NCBI RefSeq assembly: GCF_003605195.1
Contig: NZ_QYOS01000024.1
Location: 454,195 to 518,194, forward strand
Direction: 5' to 3'
DNA: 64,000 bases
Origin: Aurantiacibacter odishensis
GTDB lineage: Bacteria; Pseudomonadota; Alphaproteobacteria; Sphingomonadales; Sphingomonadaceae
The position numbers and the translations under genes are program-made. Positions 1 through 8,474 of the stretch are shown one piece after another. Each line of letters begins with the position of its first letter. Position 1 is the first letter of the stretch. The notes beneath the pieces were generated by a model, which worked only from the letters and a program-made list of their open reading frames with translations, ran no database searches and was not told the origin of the DNA.

Positions 1-1021
1 GTAGCGCCTGCCACGGCACGGCGGCACGCAGGGTATCTACCAGCGCCAGCCGCGCGCCGCCGCGCGGCATTCCGGGACGCGCGCCCAGAGGCTTCCCGCG
101 CAGCTTCGACTGCGCCTTGCGGCCGCCGCCACCACCCGCGCTGCGGCGCGTCTTTCCGCTTGCCAGCATGGCCAGCACACCGGGGGGGATCGCCGCCAGC
201 GCGGCTTCCAGCACCATGTCTTCGGGCGGCTGACCGCTGGTCTGCTGCTCGCCCGCTGCTTCGTCGGGGGAGGGCGCCTCTTGGGCGGGCGGGGCTTCGG
301 GTTCCGCCTCCGGCAGGCGAGTGGCGCGCGGGGCAAGGACGAGGCGGGCTGCGGCGTGCAAGTCCTCGTCGGCCACCTTGCCACGGCCATGCAGAGCAGC
401 ATGGGCACGCGCGGCGTTGTGGGCGAACAGCGGTGCGCGCATCGTATCGACGCCCAGTGCCATGGCGGTGACCGCGAGCGTTTCGAGCTGGTCCCTGCTG
501 GCGGGCCGGACTTCGGTGAAGGGCAGGAGAACGTCCTCGCCGGGCGACGGCGGATCGAGTGGACGGATCGTCGACAGATCGACGTGCAGTGCCGTTCTCT
601 CCCGCAGCGAATCTGGCGCGCGTTCGTCCGGCGTGGTCCCGTCGTCCAGCAGGACAAGACCGAAGCCGCCATCGTCGCCATCGATGGCCTGCGCGATCTT
701 TCCCGCCACGTCATCCCGCAGCCGCTCGGCCATCGGCACCAACAGTACGCCGCCGCGCGCCTCGCGCAGCAGGCCGCTCTGGCGCACGCTTTCGCCAGCG
801 GTCAGGCTGGCGGCGATATCGATGCCGCCCATCAGCCGCTCGTCGTCGATGTTGGCGGGCAGGCGGCGGAAGGCTCGGTCCGGCATGGCCTTGCCCATCG
901 CATCGAGCAGCAGGTCGCGCGCCGGACCTGCTCCGCGCAGGGTGATGCCGCCGAGTTGGCGCGGGGCGAGAGCGAACAGGCGGACCGCGAGCAGGGCATC
1001 GGCGAGCGGGTCCATTGCCAT
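1..1021 (-). CDS. bchD: Magnesium chelatase subunit D (partial, runs off the left edge)
   Basis: About 340 N-terminal residues are visible, starting MAMDPLADALLAVRLFALAP. The gene has no stop inside the window. BchD forms the ring complex with BchI that drives Mg2+ insertion into protoporphyrin IX by BchH, the first committed step of bacteriochlorophyll synthesis. The visible part is an AAA+-like domain followed by a proline- and acid-rich linker (around residues 235-275) and a Gly/Arg/Lys-rich stretch. This order is typical of BchD just before its C-terminal integrin-I (VWA) domain, which would lie outside the window. The start is 7 bases after the bchI stop, so the two genes are one transcript. 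An ATG two codons further in is an alternative start. The call rests on the domain layout and on the unmistakable BchI neighbour. Confidence 0.85.
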   Translation of the reverse strand, partial: MAMDPLADALLAVRLFALAPRQLGGITLRGAGPARDLLLDAMGKAMPDRAFRRLPANIDDERLMGGIDIAASLTAGESVRQSGLLREARGGVLLVPMAERLRDDVAGKIAQAIDGDDGGFGLVLLDDGTTPDERAPDSLRERTALHVDLSTIRPLDPPSPGEDVLLPFTEVRPASRDQLETLAVTAMALGVDTMRAPLFAHNAARAHAALHGRGKVADEDLHAAARLVLAPRATRLPEAEPEAPPAQEAPSPDEAAGEQQTSGQPPEDMVLEAALAAIPPGVLAMLASGKTRRSAGGGGGRKAQSKLRGKPLGARPGMPRGGARLALVDTLRAAVPWQAL

Positions 1022-1028
1022 TGCCGAC

Positions 1029-2030
1029 CTAACCGAACAGCTCTTCGATCGCCCGCTCGATCCGCACAGTGGAGCCGGTTTCGTCCAGCACGTCGCGCCG
1101 CAGGCGGTGGCGCAGCGCCATCGGGGCGACCTCGAGCATGTGCTTGCGCTGCACCGATTTCGCACCCTGCAAGGCGGCCGAGGCCCTGGAGGCGCGCATC
1201 AGCGTGAGTTCGCCGCGCATCCCGTCGGCATTCACCGCGCGGCACAGGCTGGCGGCATCGCGCAGCACCTCTTCGGGCACTGTCAGGCTCGCCAGCTTCT
1301 TCTGCCCTCGCGCGATCTGGCGCAGCACCTTCTGGTCCTCTTCGTGCCAATCTTGCGTAAAGCCATCGGGGTCCGCCTCCTGCGCGGCGCAGCGGCGCAT
1401 GATCTCCACCCGGTCGTCCAGCTCCACGGGCGTGCGGACCTCCACCGAGAGGCCGAAACGGTCGAGCAGCTGCGGGCGCAGTTCGCCTTCTTCCGGGTTG
1501 CCGCTGCCGATCAGCACGAAGCGCGCGCGGTGGCGCACGGACAGTCCCTCGCGCTCCACCAGGTTTTCTCCCGATGCAGCGACATCGAGAAGCAGGTCGA
1601 CCAGGTGATCTTCCAGCAGGTTGATTTCGTCGATGTAGAGGAAGCCGCGGTGGGCCTTGGCCAGCAGCCCCGGCTCGAACGCCTTCTCTCCAGAGCGCAG
1701 CGCGCGTTCGAGGTCGAGCGCGCCGACGACGCGGTCCTCGGTCGCGCCGAGCGGCAGGTCGACGAAGGGGACGGGCACCTTGCGGGTACGGCCCGAGGTG
1801 CACGGGTCCGGGCAGGTGCCCTGCTGTTCGGGCAGGCAGTGATAGCGGCAGCCCTCGGCCACCGGCATGGGTGGCATAAGCGCGGCAAGGGCGCGCGCGG
1901 CGGTGGACTTTCCGGTGCCGCGGTCGCCGAACACCATGACCCCGCCGATGGCAGGCTCTATCGCTGCGATGAGCAGGGCCCGCTTCATCTCGTCTTGACC
2001 GACAATCGCGGAGAAAGGAAAGCGAGCCAT
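1029..2030 (-). CDS. bchI: Magnesium chelatase ATPase subunit I
   Basis: This is a 333-residue AAA+ ATPase. Walker A (GDRGTGKST) is at about residues 35-43 and Walker B (GFLYIDEINLL) at about 129-139. The segments VDLPLGATEDRVVGALD and NPEEGELRPQLLDRFGLSVE are hallmarks of BchI. BchI powers the BchID ring that activates BchH for Mg insertion into protoporphyrin IX. Four cysteines (C61, C65, C73, C77) sit between Walker A and the VDLPLG segment, where BchI proteins vary. I chose the ATG at 2030 because the protein then begins at the conserved FPFSAIVGQ segment; the open frame extends upstream without homology. It heads a bchI-bchD unit and implies a phototrophic (or formerly phototrophic) host. 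No terminator or clear promoter is visible in the 79 bases before it. Confidence 0.95.
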   Translation of the reverse strand: MARFPFSAIVGQDEMKRALLIAAIEPAIGGVMVFGDRGTGKSTAARALAALMPPMPVAEGCRYHCLPEQQGTCPDPCTSGRTRKVPVPFVDLPLGATEDRVVGALDLERALRSGEKAFEPGLLAKAHRGFLYIDEINLLEDHLVDLLLDVAASGENLVEREGLSVRHRARFVLIGSGNPEEGELRPQLLDRFGLSVEVRTPVELDDRVEIMRRCAAQEADPDGFTQDWHEEDQKVLRQIARGQKKLASLTVPEEVLRDAASLCRAVNADGMRGELTLMRASRASAALQGAKSVQRKHMLEVAPMALRHRLRRDVLDETGSTVRIERAIEELFG

Positions 2031-2109
2031 AGGCCGGGCAGTGTGGCCAAGCAGGGGCATCAGGGCAAGCGCCATTTTCGCGCATTCGAACGCCGGGGAA
2101 TTCAGTGGA

Positions 2110-3477
2110 TCAGGACACCGTTCCCGGCGCGCCAACTGCCGAGTAGAGATCGATGTAGGAGGCAGCCAGCGCCGCCTCACTATCAATCAGCGACTGGCGA
2201 CTGCTGATGAGCTGGCGCTGGGAATCGAGCACGTCGAACAGGCTGGCAAGGCCCTCGCGGTAGAGCGCGTTGGACTGTTCGAATGCGCGTTCGCTTTCGG
2301 CGATGGCCTGCTGCAAATCCGCATTGCGGTTGGAATAGGCCTCTATCCCCACCAGCGCGTTCTCGACTTCAGCCATCACGCCCAGCACGCCCTGCCGGTA
2401 TTCGAGGAACCGCGCCTGCAATTCGTATTGCGCCGCGTCCACTTCCGCGCGCCTGCGCCCGCCGTCGAACAGCGGCAGGTCGAGGGCTGCACCAAGGCTG
2501 CCGAGAAAATCGGAGACGATGCCCCCGAACGATCCGTCGCCCAGCAGCACCTGCCCGCTGATCGTGAGCGAGGGCAGCAGGTCCGAACGCTCGATCCCGA
2601 CATCGGCGGCAGCTTCCAGCAGGTCGGCCTCGGCCACCAGCAGGTCCGGACGGCGGCGCAGCAGGTCGGCAGGCATGCCGATGGTAGGGCCACCGTCGAA
2701 AGCGGGCACGTCGCCCGATTCCTCGTCCACCGGCGGTGCTTCGCGCGGCATGTCCCCTGTCAGCACGGCAAGCGCATGGGCGGCGCGGGCGCGTTGCAGT
2801 TCCAGCAAGCCGCTCTGCGCGCGCGTCTGGGCAAGGTCGGCAGCGGCGCGGCGCACGTCGAGATTGGCGGAGAGGCCCGCTTCGAAACGCAGGGTGACGA
2901 TCCGCAGCGTCTGTTCCTGAAGCCGCGTGGATTCGCTCAGCAGCACGAGGCGTTCGCCGGTGCGCCGCAGTTCGATGTATTGCCGGGCAACTTCGGCGGC
3001 GACCAGCCGCTCCCGGTCGGCGACAAGATATTCGGCAGCGGCGGCGCGGGCGGCAGCGGCTTCGATCTGGGCCGAGAGGCGGCCCGAGACGTCGGGGTCG
3101 AACAGTGCCACCGCGCCTGCGGAAAGCGAGTCTCCCACGTCGCCCGAGGTCGCATCGATGCCCACATCGGCCACCCCGTCCACCGATGGCAGCCGGTCTC
3201 CGCGGGCCGCGCGAAGCAGCGCGCGCGAGGCGGCGAGGCGTTCGCGCGTGGTGGCAATGTCGAGATTGGCGGCAAGCGCACGCTGGACCAGTTCATCGAG
3301 GCGGGGATCGCCAAATCCTTCCCACCAGCGCGCATCTTCGTCCACCGGCGGGCGATAGTCGGCTGCGAATTCTTCCGGCATGGCGATATCGGCAGGGCCG
3401 GGCGCGTCCGGCACCGTCGTGGCGCAGGCCGAGAGCGCCAGGGCGCTGGCAGGTGCAAGCAGGAAAGCGCGCATCAT
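2110..3477 (-). CDS. RND efflux outer-membrane factor, NodT family lipoprotein
   Basis: The 455-residue product is a TolC/OprM-like outer-membrane channel for a tripartite pump. The N-terminus is a lipoprotein signal with lipobox LALSAC (Cys at about residue 19). The two OEP repeats typical of the family follow, with long Ala/Arg/Leu-rich helices and the segment ADLLRRRPDLLVAEADL near the middle. The ATG overlaps the stop of the RND transporter gene at 3474, so it is the last gene of the MFP-RND-OMF operon that reads leftwards from 7705. The ATG occurs twice in a row; either may be used. The substrate cannot be told from sequence. Confidence 0.9.
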   Translation of the reverse strand: MMRAFLLAPASALALSACATTVPDAPGPADIAMPEEFAADYRPPVDEDARWWEGFGDPRLDELVQRALAANLDIATTRERLAASRALLRAARGDRLPSVDGVADVGIDATSGDVGDSLSAGAVALFDPDVSGRLSAQIEAAAARAAAAEYLVADRERLVAAEVARQYIELRRTGERLVLLSESTRLQEQTLRIVTLRFEAGLSANLDVRRAAADLAQTRAQSGLLELQRARAAHALAVLTGDMPREAPPVDEESGDVPAFDGGPTIGMPADLLRRRPDLLVAEADLLEAAADVGIERSDLLPSLTISGQVLLGDGSFGGIVSDFLGSLGAALDLPLFDGGRRRAEVDAAQYELQARFLEYRQGVLGVMAEVENALVGIEAYSNRNADLQQAIAESERAFEQSNALYREGLASLFDVLDSQRQLISSRQSLIDSEAALAASYIDLYSAVGAPGTVS

Positions 3478-6400
3478 GTGGCCGACAGCGCCGCTGCCTC
3501 GTCCGCGCTGTCGATCTCCTCGCGCACCCGGTCGAGGTCCACGCTGCGCGGCTTACCGAAGCGGGCAATGCCCATGTAGATTACCGGCGTCAGGAACAGG
3601 GTGAAGACGGCGGCGATGCCGAGGCCGCCAAAGATCACCCAGCCGATCGACTGGCGCGCTTCCGCCCCGGCACCGCTCGCCAGGATCAGCGGTACGGCGC
3701 CGATCACCGTGGAGACCAGCGTCATGGCAATCGGGCGCAGGCGGATGGCGGCGGCTTCCTCGATGGCCTTGCGAAGCTCGCGCCCTTCCTGCCGCAACTG
3801 GTCTGCGAACTCCACGATCAGGATGCCGTTCTTGGCCATCAGGCCGATCAACATGACAAGGCCGATCTGCGAATAGATATTGAGCGAGGTGCCGGAGATG
3901 AAGAGCGCGAAGACGGCGGCGGCGAGGGCGAAGGGCACGGTGAGCATCACCACCAGCGCGCTCGTCACGCTTTCGAACTGGGCCACCAGCACCAGCAGCA
4001 CGATCACCAGCGCGAAGAGGTAGGTCAGCAGCAGGTCGTTGCCGGTCTCCTCCAGCGACTGAGCCTCGCCTTGCAGCAGAACGTCGACATCGTCGGCCAC
4101 GGTCTCGTCCGCCAGCTGTTCGATTTCTTCCACGGCATCGGCCAGCGCCACGCCGGGCGCGATGGCGGCTTCCAGCTCGATGGCGCGGCGCTGCTCGGTC
4201 CGGTCCAGCTCCGCGGCGATGCCCTGTTCCACGATGGTGGTGACGCTGGAAATCGGCACGAGAGCCCCGCCGTTGCCGCGCACGTAGAGGCTGCGCAGGT
4301 CTTCGGGATTGCTGATGGAGACCGTTTCGGCGGTGAGGAAGATCGGGATGGACTGGTCGCCCACGTTGAGGTCCACCACCTCGTCCCCGCCCACCATGGC
4401 GCGCAGGGTGAGCGAGAGATCGTCTAGATCGACCCCCACGTCTGCGGCGCTGCGGCGGTCGATCTGCATGGAGATCTGCGGCTGGGTCGGCTGATAGGAA
4501 ATGTCGGGGTTGGAGAGGATATCGGATTGCGCGTCGATGGCTTCGGCCAGCGCGCGTGCGGATTCGTAGATGCCCTCGTATTCCGCGCCGGTCAGCGCGA
4601 CTTCAACGGTGTCGTTGCCGCCCCCGCCGAAGCTGAGTGTGCCGCGCCCGCTGGCATTCACTCGGGAGCCGGGCAACTGGTTAAGCGGTTCGCGCAACTG
4701 CTCGACAACCTCGGTCTGCGTAAGATCGCGCTCACCCCAGTCGACGAGTTCGGCGTTCACCTGCACGCGGTTGGGATCGTAGCGCCCCACGATGGACAGC
4801 ATCGAGGTGATGACGCCTTCGTCCACCAGCGGCTGGAGCACGGCTTCGACCTCGTCCAGTTCTCGGTCCATGAAGTCGAGGCCCACGCCGTCCGGCCCCT
4901 GCGCCCACACGCTGACGGAACCGCGATCCTCGTCCGGCACCAGCTCGTTCTGAAGCTGGGTGTAGAGCAGGCCCGCGGCTCCGGCGACCACGACGGAAAT
5001 GCCCACCGTCAGCCACGGCCTGCCGAGGCACCGGCCAAGCGCGCTGGAATAGTTGTCGCGAATGCGCCCGCCGACATTGGCCGTCCATTCCCGCAGGTCG
5101 TGCAGGCGGCCTTCCGGGGCGTCGTCCTTGCCGGTGAGGTCGATGCGCGCGGCAAGGGCGGGGACGAGCGAGAGAGCCACGAAGGAAGAGAGGATTACCG
5201 CGACGGCAAGCACGAAGCCGAATTCGCGGAACAGCCGCCCGGCCTGCGAGGGCAGGAAGGATATCGGCACGAACACCGATACCAGCACGGCAGTGGTGGC
5301 GACCACGGCGAAGAACACCTGGCGGGTGCCCAGCACGGCGGCGGCGCGCTTGCCGAAGCCCTTCTTCTGCAATCGCTGGGCGTTCTCCAGCACGACGATG
5401 GCATCGTCCACGATCAGGCCGGTAGCCAGTACCAGCGCCAGCAGGGTGAGCAGGTTGACCGAGAAACCCATCAGCCAGATGCCCGCGATCACGCCCATCA
5501 GCGCGACGGGGATGGAGGTGCTGGGGATGATCGTGGGGCCGAGCGCGCCGAAGAACAGCAGCATCGTCAGCACCACCACCAGGATGGTGAAGCCCAGCGT
5601 GATCAGCACTTCGGTGACGGACGTCTTGATGAATTCGGCATCGTCGGAGATCACGCGGATATCGATGTCCTCGAACCGCTGGTTCACGTCCTCGACCGCT
5701 TCGTTCACCGCCGTGGAAATCTCGATGGTGTTGGAACCTGCCTGGCGGATCACGCCAAGGCCGACAACGGGCTCTCCATTGAGGCGCACGAAGTTGGTGG
5801 CATCGGCGGGCGCGAAGTAGGCCTCTGCCACGTCGCCCACGCGCGTGTTGCCCTGGATCACCACGTCCTTCACCTGCTCGGGATTGGCGGCCGTGGCTTC
5901 GGCGCGCACGATCAGTTCCTGCGCGTCGCTGCGAAAACTGCCTACCGGCACGTCGAACGGCGCGCGTTCCAGCGCGGTGGCAACGTCGGAAATGGTGAGG
6001 CCGAAGCGGTTCAGCCGTTGCGGATCGATGGCAACGCGCAGTTGCAGCGGCCGGGCGCCAAACTCCTCGATGCTGGCAACGCCTTCCGCCGTCAGCAATT
6101 CGGGGATGATGTCGTTCTGCACCATCTGCGTGAGCCGCGCCGTGTCATAGGCCCTGCTGGAGACCGCCAGCGTGAGGATGGACTGGGCATCGGAATCGGC
6201 TTTCACCACCCGCACCTGCTCCACCCGGTCGGGCAGGTCGCGGGTCACGCGGGACACCGCCTCGCGAACGTCGGAGGCGACGGCATCGAGATCCGTTCCG
6301 GGGTTGAACTCCACCCGGATGCGCGAATTGTTCTCCTCGCTGGAGGAGCGGATCTCGCGCACGCCGCTGACGCGCGCGACGGCGTTCTCGAGCACGCTGG

Positions 6401-6605
6401 TGACTTCGGCATCCATCGTCTCGGGCGCGGCACCTGGCAGGTTCGCGCTGACGGTGACGATGGGCCGGTCGACATCGGGCAGCTCGCGCACCTCGATGCC
6501 GAAATAGGCGGCGACCCCCGCCAGCACGATCAGCAGGTTCATCACGCCGATCAGCAGCGGGCGCTTGACCGCTAGCAGCGGGAGGTCGTTGACGTCGGCC
6601 TTCAT
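3474..6605 (-). CDS. RND efflux transporter, AcrB/MexB-type (HAE1) inner-membrane pump
   Basis: The 1043-residue protein is of normal length for the family. It starts MKADVNDLPLLAVKRPLL, with TM1 right after the start. A large periplasmic loop follows, then a TM block carrying the proton-relay motif LATGLIVDDAIVVLEN (paired Asp in TM4), a second periplasmic loop, and a closing TM block that contains the family-typical GLMAKNGILIVEFADQL. Such pumps use the proton gradient to export drugs, bile acids or other amphiphiles. I chose the ATG at 6605 because it overlaps the stop of the adaptor gene (ATGA) and gives the usual cytoplasmic N-terminus. The longer open frame upstream runs inside the adaptor gene and has no homology. 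Confidence 0.93.
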   Translation of the reverse strand: MKADVNDLPLLAVKRPLLIGVMNLLIVLAGVAAYFGIEVRELPDVDRPIVTVSANLPGAAPETMDAEVTSVLENAVARVSGVREIRSSSEENNSRIRVEFNPGTDLDAVASDVREAVSRVTRDLPDRVEQVRVVKADSDAQSILTLAVSSRAYDTARLTQMVQNDIIPELLTAEGVASIEEFGARPLQLRVAIDPQRLNRFGLTISDVATALERAPFDVPVGSFRSDAQELIVRAEATAANPEQVKDVVIQGNTRVGDVAEAYFAPADATNFVRLNGEPVVGLGVIRQAGSNTIEISTAVNEAVEDVNQRFEDIDIRVISDDAEFIKTSVTEVLITLGFTILVVVLTMLLFFGALGPTIIPSTSIPVALMGVIAGIWLMGFSVNLLTLLALVLATGLIVDDAIVVLENAQRLQKKGFGKRAAAVLGTRQVFFAVVATTAVLVSVFVPISFLPSQAGRLFREFGFVLAVAVILSSFVALSLVPALAARIDLTGKDDAPEGRLHDLREWTANVGGRIRDNYSSALGRCLGRPWLTVGISVVVAGAAGLLYTQLQNELVPDEDRGSVSVWAQGPDGVGLDFMDRELDEVEAVLQPLVDEGVITSMLSIVGRYDPNRVQVNAELVDWGERDLTQTEVVEQLREPLNQLPGSRVNASGRGTLSFGGGGNDTVEVALTGAEYEGIYESARALAEAIDAQSDILSNPDISYQPTQPQISMQIDRRSAADVGVDLDDLSLTLRAMVGGDEVVDLNVGDQSIPIFLTAETVSISNPEDLRSLYVRGNGGALVPISSVTTIVEQGIAAELDRTEQRRAIELEAAIAPGVALADAVEEIEQLADETVADDVDVLLQGEAQSLEETGNDLLLTYLFALVIVLLVLVAQFESVTSALVVMLTVPFALAAAVFALFISGTSLNIYSQIGLVMLIGLMAKNGILIVEFADQLRQEGRELRKAIEEAAAIRLRPIAMTLVSTVIGAVPLILASGAGAEARQSIGWVIFGGLGIAAVFTLFLTPVIYMGIARFGKPRSVDLDRVREEIDSADEAAALSAT

Positions 6606-7705
6606 TCGGGCGGGCTTTCCGTCTCGGCCTGCTCCCGTAGCTCGACCGGCTGTGCGGCCTGCTCCAGCGGCTGTACGATTTCCACGGCCTGTCCCTCGCG
6701 CACCTTCTGCACGCCTTCCACGATCACGAGATCGTCCTCGCCGATGGCCGCATCGACCAGCGCCATGCCATCGCGGCGCGAGACGATGGTGAGCGGCACG
6801 CGCTGCGCCGCCCGGTCCACCACCTGCCACAGGTACGAACCCTCGCCACCCCAGACGATCGCCTGTTCGGGTACCGCCGGGCGCACTACGCCGGAACCGG
6901 CGAAGCGGACGCGGAAACTCATGCCGGGGCGCAGGGTGTCGTCCGAATTGTCGATGGCCGTGCGCACGGTGAAGGTGCGCTGATCGGTGGCGATGGAACT
7001 GTCGACCGTCACGATGCGCGCCTCCACTGTACGGTCCGGGTCGGAGAACGGCGTGACTTCCACCACGGTGCCCGGTGACAGGCGCGAGAAGGCGGCTTCG
7101 GGCGCGGGAAAATCGACGTAGAGCGTGCCGCGCTGGTCAAGCTGCGCGATCAGGGTGTCCGGGCCGACCCGGTCGCCGATGTCGATTTCGGTCAGGCCGA
7201 TATGACCGCTGAAGGGAGCGCGCACCGTGCGATCGGCGAGCGCTTCCTGCGCTTGCTGCAATTCCACGCGGGCGGAGGCGAGGGCGGTTTCGCCCGCCTC
7301 GATCTGGCTATCGGAAATCGCCCCGGTATCCTCGATCCGGCGATAGCGGGCGAGAAGCTGCGAGGCTTCCTGGACCTGCACTTCGGCGAATTCCACCGCC
7401 AGGCGCTCCTGGCGGCTGTCGAGCACCAGCAGCGGCTGTCCGCGCTGCACGTAATCGCCTGCCGCAAAGCGCACGGCACTCACCCTTCCGGCAGTCTCCG
7501 GATAGATATCGGCAGAAGTCGCTGCCCGCGCGGTGCCCACGGCTTCCACCTGCAACACCTCGGACAGCATCACGGGATTGTCGGCAACTACGGCCACGGC
7601 CTCGTCACCGCCGCGTTCTTCGCGTTCGGAACAGGCGGACAGGACCAGCAGCGCCATGAAAAAACAGGCTTTGCGAATGTTCATTGGCTGGGCTTGTAAA
7701 GACAT
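6602..7705 (-). CDS. RND efflux periplasmic adaptor (HlyD/AcrA family) lipoprotein
   Basis: The 367-residue membrane-fusion protein links the RND pump to the outer-membrane factor. It has a lipoprotein signal (lipobox LVLSAC), then a lipoyl-like half-motif around QRGQPLLVLDSRQERLAVE, an alpha-helical hairpin, the second half-motif RAPFSGHIGLTEIDIGDRV, and a beta-barrel. The C-terminus is acidic and proline-rich. It is the first gene of the leftward operon. An ATG at 7684 gives a shorter 18-residue signal and is an equally plausible start. The 154-base divergent region to the tetR gene at 7860 should hold the promoters of both units. Confidence 0.9.
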   Translation of the reverse strand: MSLQAQPMNIRKACFFMALLVLSACSEREERGGDEAVAVVADNPVMLSEVLQVEAVGTARAATSADIYPETAGRVSAVRFAAGDYVQRGQPLLVLDSRQERLAVEFAEVQVQEASQLLARYRRIEDTGAISDSQIEAGETALASARVELQQAQEALADRTVRAPFSGHIGLTEIDIGDRVGPDTLIAQLDQRGTLYVDFPAPEAAFSRLSPGTVVEVTPFSDPDRTVEARIVTVDSSIATDQRTFTVRTAIDNSDDTLRPGMSFRVRFAGSGVVRPAVPEQAIVWGGEGSYLWQVVDRAAQRVPLTIVSRRDGMALVDAAIGEDDLVIVEGVQKVREGQAVEIVQPLEQAAQPVELREQAETESPPE

Positions 7706-7829
7706 TCCCTGCCAAAGAAACCCGCACCTTAGGTCTTGGTACTCTTTGTTACAATTGGGCCGGGATGGGCCATTCCGGACTTTGGGCAGGCCAGCTCTGA
7801 AAGCCCCTGACCCAAAGGCCGGGCTTGTC

Positions 7830-7847
7830 TTTGTTCAGTCGAACGAA
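7830..7847. promoter_or_regulatory. Candidate TetR operator between divergent efflux operons
   Basis: An inverted repeat with arms TTTGTTC and GAACGAA (one mismatch) and spacer AGTC ends 12 bases before the tetR start codon. Its size and position fit a TetR-family autoregulatory operator. This is inferred from position only. Confidence 0.35.
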
Positions 7848-7859
7848 TAACAGGCTGGA

Positions 7860-8474
7860 ATGCGCGACAAGCTTATCCACGCGGCCATCGAACGATTCGG
7901 CAAACGCGGCTTCGATGCCGTGGGAACGCGGGAAATTGCGGCGGCTGTCGATACGCCCATGTCTTCAATTACTTACCACTTCGGCGGTAAGGAGGGGCTC
8001 TACCTCGCGGCGGCGGAGCATATCTTCGATCACATTCACGACGTCGTGGGTATGGCGGGCCACGAATTTCCGGGCGAGGGCGCAACCCGCGAAGAGCGGA
8101 TCGCGGCCATCTGCGCCATGATCCGCTCCGTCGGTACCTTCATGCTGAGCGAGACGAGCGCGCCTTTCGCTCTGTTCATCGGACGTGAGCAGCAGGCCCC
8201 TTCGCCCGAAGTGCTGGCGCTGATGGAAGCGAAGATCATGCCGATGATGCAGGCGCTCGCCCGTCAGGTGGCGATCCTGCGTCCCGAGCTTTCGGAAAGC
8301 GAGGCGAAGGCGGTGAGCGTATTCCTGTTCGGCATGGCCATCACGCTGCGCCATTCGCATGCTTCGCTCGGCCTGCTGATGAACTGCAAGACTTTCGACG
8401 CGCCGACGCGCCAGATGCTGCTCGATCAGCTTGAGCAATCGGCGCGCGCGGTGCTGGCGGGAGGCGGAGCATGA
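7860..8474 (+). CDS. TetR/AcrR-family transcriptional regulator (CecR-like)
   Basis: The 204-residue protein has an N-terminal TetR helix-turn-helix, with TREIAAAVDTPMSSITYHFGGKEGLY at about residues 23-48. The C-terminal half looks like the DUF1956/CecR ligand domain. Repressors of this type control drug-efflux operons and release DNA on binding a ligand. It sits between two divergent RND systems, and its stop overlaps the ATG of the next outer-membrane factor gene (ATGA). It is therefore translated with the rightward pump and probably represses that operon, and perhaps the leftward one too. The ligand is unknown. Confidence 0.9.
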   Translation: MRDKLIHAAIERFGKRGFDAVGTREIAAAVDTPMSSITYHFGGKEGLYLAAAEHIFDHIHDVVGMAGHEFPGEGATREERIAAICAMIRSVGTFMLSETSAPFALFIGREQQAPSPEVLALMEAKIMPMMQALARQVAILRPELSESEAKAVSVFLFGMAITLRHSHASLGLLMNCKTFDAPTRQMLLDQLEQSARAVLAGGGA

